Assembly (NCBI RefSeq): GCF_016735615.1
Contig: NZ_JAERSF010000002.1
Coordinates: forward strand, 310,001 to 374,000
Reading direction: 5' to 3'
Source: Flavobacterium tagetis
GTDB lineage: Bacteria; Bacteroidota; Bacteroidia; Flavobacteriales; Flavobacteriaceae
Length of the DNA: 64,000 bases
The translations under genes and the position numbers were made by a program. Positions 59,076 to 64,000 of this stretch are shown piece after piece. The notes beneath the pieces were generated by a model. It made no database searches and was not told the DNA's origin. It saw only the letters and a list, made by a program, of their open reading frames with translations. The stretch's first letter is position 1. Each line of letters opens with the position of its first letter.

Positions 59076-59948
59076 ATGAAGACTATTGCCCCAGCTCTTG
59101 AAGTGATAACTAACTCATACGGAAGTTCTTTTACCTACACTAAACACGCCGAAAAGACCAATAGCAAAGCTCATTTATGGCACTATCATCCAGAAATTGA
59201 GTTGGTTTATATAAATGGTGGGGCTGGAAAAAGACAAATAGGAAGCCATGTTTCTTATTATACCAATGGTAGTTTACTTTTAATAGGAGCTAATTTACCG
59301 CATTGCGGTTTTACAAATGAGCAGACAGGAAATACGACTGAAACTGTAATTCATATAAAACCTGAATTTTTAGGAAGCGATTTTTTTGTTGCTCCCGAAA
59401 TGAAAAAAGTTCAGAACATATTAAAACAAGCTAAAGGCGGAATTGCTTTTGGCGGCGAAACGAAAAAACGTATCGGAAAAAAAATTGAAATGATGGAAAA
59501 TGAACCGCCATTTCAAAGATTGATAACGCTTTTAAGTGTTTTAGACGAATTAGAATCGGCTGAGGAATATACCATATTAAATGCAGACGGATTTTCTATG
59601 GAACTTCAAACGCAGGATAATGATCGTATGAATGTGGTTTTTAATTTTGTAAAAGATCATTTTCAGGAATCTATTTCTATAGATGAGGTTTCTAGTTTGG
59701 TCAGTATGACTACGCCATCTTTCTGTCGTTATTTCAAAAAGATTTCAAACAAAACATTTACTGAGTTTGTAAATGAATATCGTCTAGTGCATGCTTCTAA
59801 ACTTTTGGCAGAACAGCCTATGAGTATTAATGAAGTTTGCTATGAGAGCGGTTTCAATAATTTTAGCCACTTTAGTAAATCGTTTAAACAATATACAGGT
59901 AAAAGCGCTTCGCAATACCGTCATGAACATAAGATTATAATCAGCTAG
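59076..59948 (+). CDS. AraC-family transcriptional regulator with cupin N-terminus
   Basis: From the ATG at 59076 (MKTIAPALEVITNSYGSSFT) it has 290 residues. The N-terminal cupin (about 20-110) has HLWHYHPEIELVYINGGAGKR, the metal- or sugar-binding hairpin, and GANLPHCGFTNEQ. The AraC HTH pair fills about 190-285: ISIDEVSSLVSMTTPSFCRY and SINEVCYESGFNNFSHFSKS. Homologues often respond to sugars or other small molecules. A copy of the array motif lies upstream. I prefer this start since the upstream GTG frame adds a hydrophobic leader not seen in the family. Confidence 0.85.
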   Translation: MKTIAPALEVITNSYGSSFTYTKHAEKTNSKAHLWHYHPEIELVYINGGAGKRQIGSHVSYYTNGSLLLIGANLPHCGFTNEQTGNTTETVIHIKPEFLGSDFFVAPEMKKVQNILKQAKGGIAFGGETKKRIGKKIEMMENEPPFQRLITLLSVLDELESAEEYTILNADGFSMELQTQDNDRMNVVFNFVKDHFQESISIDEVSSLVSMTTPSFCRYFKKISNKTFTEFVNEYRLVHASKLLAEQPMSINEVCYESGFNNFSHFSKSFKQYTGKSASQYRHEHKIIIS

Positions 59949-59965
59949 TTTTAGCTTGATTTTTT

Positions 59966-60017
59966 TAGCCACGAATTCACGAATTCTATTTAATATTAAT
60001 TCGTGAATTCGTGGCTA
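59966..60017. terminator. Perfect 20-bp hairpin, terminator of AraC gene
   Basis: TAGCCACGAATTCACGAATT (59966-59985) pairs perfectly with 59998-60017 around a 12-nt loop, with T-runs on both sides. The same arms form the long-range repeat at 7941-8118. Confidence 0.8.
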
Positions 60018-60110
60018 TCTTTTTTTACTCCAAAGCAAGTCGGATTTTTCATATATTTTATTCTGAAAAAAGTTATATTTACAAACCCTAATCAGAAAAA
60101 AAATATCAAA

Positions 60111-60980
60111 ATGAAGAAAATTAAAATGCTCTTGTCTGCATTTTTGCTTTGTCTTACCACCATGACATACGCTGCAAAAGTAGACACACTTCAAGTTGCC
60201 AGTACCGCAATGGGAAAAACCTATAAAGCGGCGGTAGTTTTGCCAAATTCTTATGCAAAAAGTAAAACGGCTTTTCCGGTTATGTATCTGTTGCATGGTG
60301 CATATGGACATTTTAGCGATTGGTTAAAAAATACTCCAAATAAAAAGCTGGTTCATAATCTGGCAGATCAATACAATATGATTATTGTAATGCCAGAAGG
60401 AGAGACATTTAGTTTTTATATTGATAGTCCTGTAAATAAAGAAAGTCAGTTTGAAACTTTTATTACGCAGGAAGTTATTCAGAAGATAGATAAAACGTAC
60501 CGAACTATTGCTAGTAAAAACGGAAGAGTAATAACAGGACTTTCTATGGGCGGACACGGTGCATTGTACTTGTCGGCCAGACATCCCGATTTGTTTTGTG
60601 CAGCGGGAAGTATGAGCGGAGCCGTAGATATGAGCACGATGTTGAATAGAGATTCTTCGGCTCAGATTGTAAAATTAATGCAACCTGTATTTGGAGACAA
60701 AAGCGGAAACACCGAATTGTACGAGCAAAATTCTGTTTTAAGAATGGCTGATAAAATTAAGTCGAACAAATTGCCACTAATAATAGATTGCGGAGTAGAC
60801 GATTTTTTGATTGAACCAAACCGAGAATTACACAGAAGATTAGTTTACAATAAAGTTGACCACGATTATACAGAACGTCCAGGAGCACATACTTGGGATT
60901 ATTGGGAAAATTCGCTTCCTTATCACGTCTTATTTTTTAATAAAATACTGGCTAAAAATCAAGGCACTACGAAAAAATAA
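60111..60980 (+). CDS. Secreted esterase (esterase D / EstA-like alpha/beta hydrolase)
   Basis: From the ATG at 60111 it has 289 residues with signal peptide (MKKIKMLLSAFLLCLTTMTY, AAK). Catalytic residues are visible: Ser in ITGLSMGGHGAL (G-x-S-x-G, about 145), Asp in IIDCGVDDFLIEPN (about 228) and His in PGAHTWDYW (about 260). The KAAVVLPNSYAKSKTAFPVM start and SDWLKN are typical of the putative-esterase group (tributyrin esterase or mycolyl-transferase-like). Probably acts on ester substrates in the periplasm. It follows the AraC gene after a terminator. Confidence 0.85.
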   Translation: MKKIKMLLSAFLLCLTTMTYAAKVDTLQVASTAMGKTYKAAVVLPNSYAKSKTAFPVMYLLHGAYGHFSDWLKNTPNKKLVHNLADQYNMIIVMPEGETFSFYIDSPVNKESQFETFITQEVIQKIDKTYRTIASKNGRVITGLSMGGHGALYLSARHPDLFCAAGSMSGAVDMSTMLNRDSSAQIVKLMQPVFGDKSGNTELYEQNSVLRMADKIKSNKLPLIIDCGVDDFLIEPNRELHRRLVYNKVDHDYTERPGAHTWDYWENSLPYHVLFFNKILAKNQGTTKK

Positions 60981-61069
60981 GGTTCTTTTTGTGTCAAAAT
61001 AAGGCAAATCGCTTTTTTTGGTTTAATTTTTGGAATACCTTTATAGTATAATCCTTTAAAAAAATAATT

Positions 61070-61597
61070 ATGAAAAAGATACTTACCTTATTTGCAGTTA
61101 TCGGTTTAATTGCATTTTCTAGCTGTGAAGGGCCAGAAGGCCCTCCAGGACCTCCAGGCAGCCCTGCTGCAGCTGAAGTTTTTGAAATTGAAAAAGTAAA
61201 TTTTAGTGCGACTGCTAATTCCGAGATTTATTTTAATTTTAAATCGCAAACTTACTTAGGCGATGTTGTTTTGGTATATAGATATGATGGGCCTGATCCT
61301 AAAACTAATCGTGATATATGGGTTCCTCTTCCTGATTCGCATTATTACAATGATGGAGGTCTTTACTTTACTTACAAGTTTGATTTTACTCAGGATAATG
61401 TTAGAATATTTACTGAAGGTTATGGGTTGAGTGCTAATCCTATTCCGCCTGATTTCGTTGTCAATCAGATATTTCGCATTGTAGTTGTTCCTGGTTTTGA
61501 TCCTATTGTTACTGGGAAATCTGTAAGTAAACTTGATTATTATGAAGTAATTAAGAAATATAACATTGATGATAGTAACGTTAAGAAGTTAAACTAG
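61070..61597 (+). CDS. Collagen-like lipoprotein, 175 aa
   Basis: A 175-residue lipoprotein with lipobox AFSSC (Cys about 19). A short collagen-type stretch GPEGPPGPPGSPAA follows directly, then a domain beginning FEIEKVNFSATANSEIYFNF, with DGPDPKTNRDIWVPLPDS and RIVVVPGFD. This type (lipobox, collagen G-P-x, small beta domain) is common on the surface of Bacteroidetes. Function unknown; a structural or adhesive role is guessed. Confidence 0.7.
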   Translation: MKKILTLFAVIGLIAFSSCEGPEGPPGPPGSPAAAEVFEIEKVNFSATANSEIYFNFKSQTYLGDVVLVYRYDGPDPKTNRDIWVPLPDSHYYNDGGLYFTYKFDFTQDNVRIFTEGYGLSANPIPPDFVVNQIFRIVVVPGFDPIVTGKSVSKLDYYEVIKKYNIDDSNVKKLN

Positions 61598-61616
61598 ATT
61601 TAGTTCAATAATCAAT

Positions 61617-61650
61617 AAAAAAAAGGAAATCGTAAGATTTCCTTTTTTTT
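61617..61650. terminator. Bidirectional terminator
   Basis: AAAAAAAAGGAAATC (61617-61631) with GATTTCCTTTTTTTT (61636-61650), loop GTAA. Shared by the convergent genes 61070 and 61663. A reverse-complement copy lies at 63583-63614. Confidence 0.85.
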
Positions 61651-61662
61651 ATAAATATTTGA

Positions 61663-63474
61663 TTAATTTTTTATGAAGTTTAATTGAATACTGTACGAAC
61701 TGGTTTGTAAAGTAATAAAGTATATTCCTCCTAGTAAATTAGAAATATCTATTGTTGCTAAACTTGGAGATAATATTGAAAAACTATTTGGGTTAACGGT
61801 TTTTCCCATTGCATCAATTATTTTTATAGTTGAATTTGTCAAATTTAGGCTTGAGTGTTCAATGTTTAAAGTTGTTGATGCTGGATTAGGGTAAACCATT
61901 AGTTTACTATTGAATGTTGTTGATGATATGTATATTTCATTACTATAGCTTTTAACTGTTCCTGATACCCATTTATTGTTTTCATCATAACCACTGTAAA
62001 TTACTTGGGCAATTCTTCTGTAATTATAACTTTCTTTTAGTTTTAAAGTATTTCTTCTAGGATCTGAAATAATTTCTAATGATTGTGTTGGCATATAATC
62101 TTTATTTGTTGCTCCTGTTATGTTTTGCCAAGCATCAGAGGTTCGATTCCCTTGTAATTGGAGCTGCCATTGATATGAAATGTAATATTGATGTGGCGTA
62201 ACAATATTTGGGTCAAAAATTATAGATGAGCTGTTCAAGGATTCTGGAGATTCAATTTGAGTCGGAGATGATATTTTTAAAGTTTGATCGCAGCATATAG
62301 TATTATTGTATCTAATTGTTCTAACTAATATTTTTAATTCGTTGCTTCCTTTTTTTATGTTCTGATATACCGCAATTCGTCTTATTAAATAATAGTTGTC
62401 TTCATTAATTTCAAGATCATTCGGTATGAAATTATTTAATGTTGGAGAGTTTTCGTTTTCTAAAGTTTTCCAATCTATAAGATTAGTTTTTGTATATTCC
62501 CATTCGTATCTGTCAACATCAACAACGTTGTCTCCTCTTTGTTCAGTATGGTTGGGATTTTGCAAAAGCGCTAAGTTTATTTTCGGACTAGATCCGCTTA
62601 CAATTTTTGGATTTGAAGTTATTATTTCTGCAAAACCATTTGAATCAAATGGCCCGTCAATTGAAATTGTGTTTTCTGACATTGGTGATTTGATTACAGT
62701 GATACTTATTGTATTACTTGTATTTGGGTATTGATTACCGTAAACATATCCTAAACTTCTTTTTACGGTAAAACTGCCAAGTGCAGTTGTATAATCTAAA
62801 GTTAAACTCTGATTGGTGTTATCTAAATTTGTAATGGCAGGTGGACGGGGAGTGCCATTTGTTTCCCATTTAGTGTTAATGCCGTAAGGTTCTCGTGCAT
62901 ACGGATTTAAAAATTGAGAACCAGTTATAGGTTGTGGTCTTTCACCTAATCGAACAGTTTGATTGCAGCATAATGTATTAACAATTTTTGTTGGATTTGG
63001 AGCATCGGCAGGAGGGTTTAGAGTGGTTCCTTCGCTCAATGTTGGGTTTTTAATTACGGCTAAATTCGAACTTCTGTAAGATGTGCCTGCAGATGTTTTA
63101 TATTCAGCAAAAATAAATCCGCCGGAAGTTAGGAAATCACTCCAATATAAATTTATAATAATACTTGCGACTGCAGTTCTTCCACTGCCAAAATATAGAT
63201 TACCGCCATTTCCACCAGCTGCAACATTCGCGTTTGTTGTGCTTAAATTTGAGTAATAAACTGTTATTGTTCCTTGATCATTAACGGCAACATTGCTCGG
63301 AATTTCGACTTTAATATTTAGTGAGACAGTCGAAGTTGGTACAGAAGCTAGATTGATTGGTCCAGAGTTTACATTGGTGTTGTTTACCGCTGTGGGTGTT
63401 AAGGTAACGGTTTGTGCAAACATTAATGCATTAAGCATTAATGTTGCAATGAGGAATAAGTAATTTTTTTTCAT
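61663..63474 (-). CDS. T9SS-exported cell-surface protein, 603 aa
   Basis: A signal peptide (MKKNYLFLIATLMLNALMFAQ) begins the protein. The middle holds Ig-like or PKD-like beta domains with repeated PTKIVNTLCCNQTVRLG and VRTIRYNNTICCDQTLKISS, two CC-x-QT motifs about 220 residues apart. The C-terminal 80 residues are a T9SS type A sorting domain: KLMVYPNPASTTLNIEHSS, IKIIDAMGKTV and LLGGIYFITLQTSSYSIQLNFIKN. The tail directs the protein through the type IX secretion system to the cell surface. It probably has an adhesive or structural role. Confidence 0.85.
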   Translation of the reverse strand: MKKNYLFLIATLMLNALMFAQTVTLTPTAVNNTNVNSGPINLASVPTSTVSLNIKVEIPSNVAVNDQGTITVYYSNLSTTNANVAAGGNGGNLYFGSGRTAVASIIINLYWSDFLTSGGFIFAEYKTSAGTSYRSSNLAVIKNPTLSEGTTLNPPADAPNPTKIVNTLCCNQTVRLGERPQPITGSQFLNPYAREPYGINTKWETNGTPRPPAITNLDNTNQSLTLDYTTALGSFTVKRSLGYVYGNQYPNTSNTISITVIKSPMSENTISIDGPFDSNGFAEIITSNPKIVSGSSPKINLALLQNPNHTEQRGDNVVDVDRYEWEYTKTNLIDWKTLENENSPTLNNFIPNDLEINEDNYYLIRRIAVYQNIKKGSNELKILVRTIRYNNTICCDQTLKISSPTQIESPESLNSSSIIFDPNIVTPHQYYISYQWQLQLQGNRTSDAWQNITGATNKDYMPTQSLEIISDPRRNTLKLKESYNYRRIAQVIYSGYDENNKWVSGTVKSYSNEIYISSTTFNSKLMVYPNPASTTLNIEHSSLNLTNSTIKIIDAMGKTVNPNSFSILSPSLATIDISNLLGGIYFITLQTSSYSIQLNFIKN

Positions 63475-63582
63475 GACAAAAATTTAAATTAAAAGCCTAA
63501 ATTGAATATTTATATGTAATTTCTGTAATTTTTAATGTTAAATTATAAGAAAAGTAATAAAATAAATAAAAGATTCATAATA

Positions 63583-63614
63583 AAAAAAGGAAATCTTACG
63601 ATTTCCTTTTTTTA
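63583..63614. terminator. Bidirectional terminator (reverse copy)
   Basis: AAAAAAAGGAAATC with GATTTCCTTTTTTT, loop TTAC. It is the reverse complement of the hairpin at 61617-61650, so the 603-residue gene is flanked by the same hairpin in opposite orientation. It ends the TerC-family gene. Confidence 0.85.
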
Positions 63615-63636
63615 TTAATATAAGTTTTGTAACTAA

Positions 63637-64000
63637 TTATTCTTCGCTTGACGAATCATTTAAAACCTTTTCAGGCCCGAACTTTAGAGAAACCAAAATT
63701 CCCACTAGAAGAGATAAAGCAATAAATCCTAAAGAAGCCCATTCTGGGACGTGGAAGAAATCGTGTAAAAGCATTTTTAATCCAACGAAAGCTAAAATAG
63801 CAACTAAGCTGTATTCTAAATAACTGAATTTTGCCAGCATATTTGCTAAGAAGAAATACATAGAACGTAATCCTAGAATTGCGAAAATATTAGAACTGAA
63901 TACTAAAAACGGATCTTTAGTAATAGCAAGAATTGCAGGAACACTATCTACAGCAAATAAAACGTCCATAACTTCAATAACGATTAAAGCTACAAATAAT
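63637..64000 (-). CDS. TerC/Alx-family integral membrane protein, C-terminal part
   Basis: The gene runs off the right edge; about 120 codons are visible. VMDVLFAVDSVPAILAITKD, VFSSNIFAILGLRSMYFFL and MLLHDFF with three to four helices are diagnostic of the TerC family. The Asp and Asn in the VDSVPA and SSN.FAILG motifs are the conserved polar residues of the membrane core. Members (TerC, Alx, YceF) are linked to metal (Mn) export or to tellurite resistance. No ter genes are seen here, so a manganese or housekeeping role is more likely. Confidence 0.88.
   Translation of the reverse strand, partial: LFVALIVIEVMDVLFAVDSVPAILAITKDPFLVFSSNIFAILGLRSMYFFLANMLAKFSYLEYSLVAILAFVGLKMLLHDFFHVPEWASLGFIALSLLVGILVSLKFGPEKVLNDSSSEE

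Overview
The window comes from a member of the Bacteroidetes and most probably from Flavobacterium or a close relative. The evidence is the AT-rich sequence, many promoters of the Bacteroidetes form (TTG, about 19 nt, TAnnTTTG), TonB receptors with an N-terminal carboxypeptidase-regulatory-like domain, a type IX secretion (T9SS) sorting tail, and flavobacterial families such as DUF4197, DUF4142 and IcmF. I saw no rRNA, tRNA or CRISPR array.

Layout. 0-5.3 kb is an iron-uptake block: two paralogous TonB siderophore receptors and the start of a DUF4198-like gene, each with the same short palindrome at its promoter. 5.4-16.7 kb is mostly ordinary chromosome: an MFS transporter, topoisomerase III, small envelope proteins, a GreA-like factor, a DUF5995 protein, a START-fold protein and a DoxX-like membrane protein. 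16.8-19.0 kb holds an HTH regulator with a possible HhH-fold partner, divergent from a small helical protein.

19.1-25.5 kb is an accessory region. Two lipoproteins share an N-terminal domain and a Gly-rich linker but have unrelated C-termini, one of them a zinc-peptidase-like HExxH domain. Each is followed by a small gene. Nearby lie three related small secreted proteins and two decayed copies of the peptidase C-terminus, one fused to an IS3-family remnant. The region is bracketed by a 61-bp identical direct repeat and carries a dispersed repeat of about 63 bp. This looks like a polymorphic effector/partner array and is my first candidate for an undescribed system.

25.5-44.4 kb holds a candidate structured RNA, prfA, a stress/envelope cluster (holin-like, YtxH, lmo0937-like, porin, DUF4142, histidine kinase, response regulator, AraC regulator, CsbD, Dps), pyrF, a BtuF-like protein, a 160-bp intergenic duplication, catalase, purU, several lipoproteins and an L,D-transpeptidase. 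44.6-48.1 kb is the fused acyl-CoA mutase IcmF. 48.2-54.4 kb resembles a defence island: a three-gene cassette with a 2-TM protein, a second copy of the XRE/small-protein module, and two overlapping DUF262 genes, the second with a C-terminal HNH (DUF1524) domain.

55.6-60 kb is a four-gene array of small secreted beta-sandwich proteins. Three copies share promoter, terminator and a 40-bp motif placed exactly 93 bp upstream of the start codon. The same motif precedes the neighbouring AraC-family gene, which suggests a regulator with its own small regulon. The window ends with an esterase, a collagen-like lipoprotein, a T9SS cargo protein and a truncated TerC-family gene.
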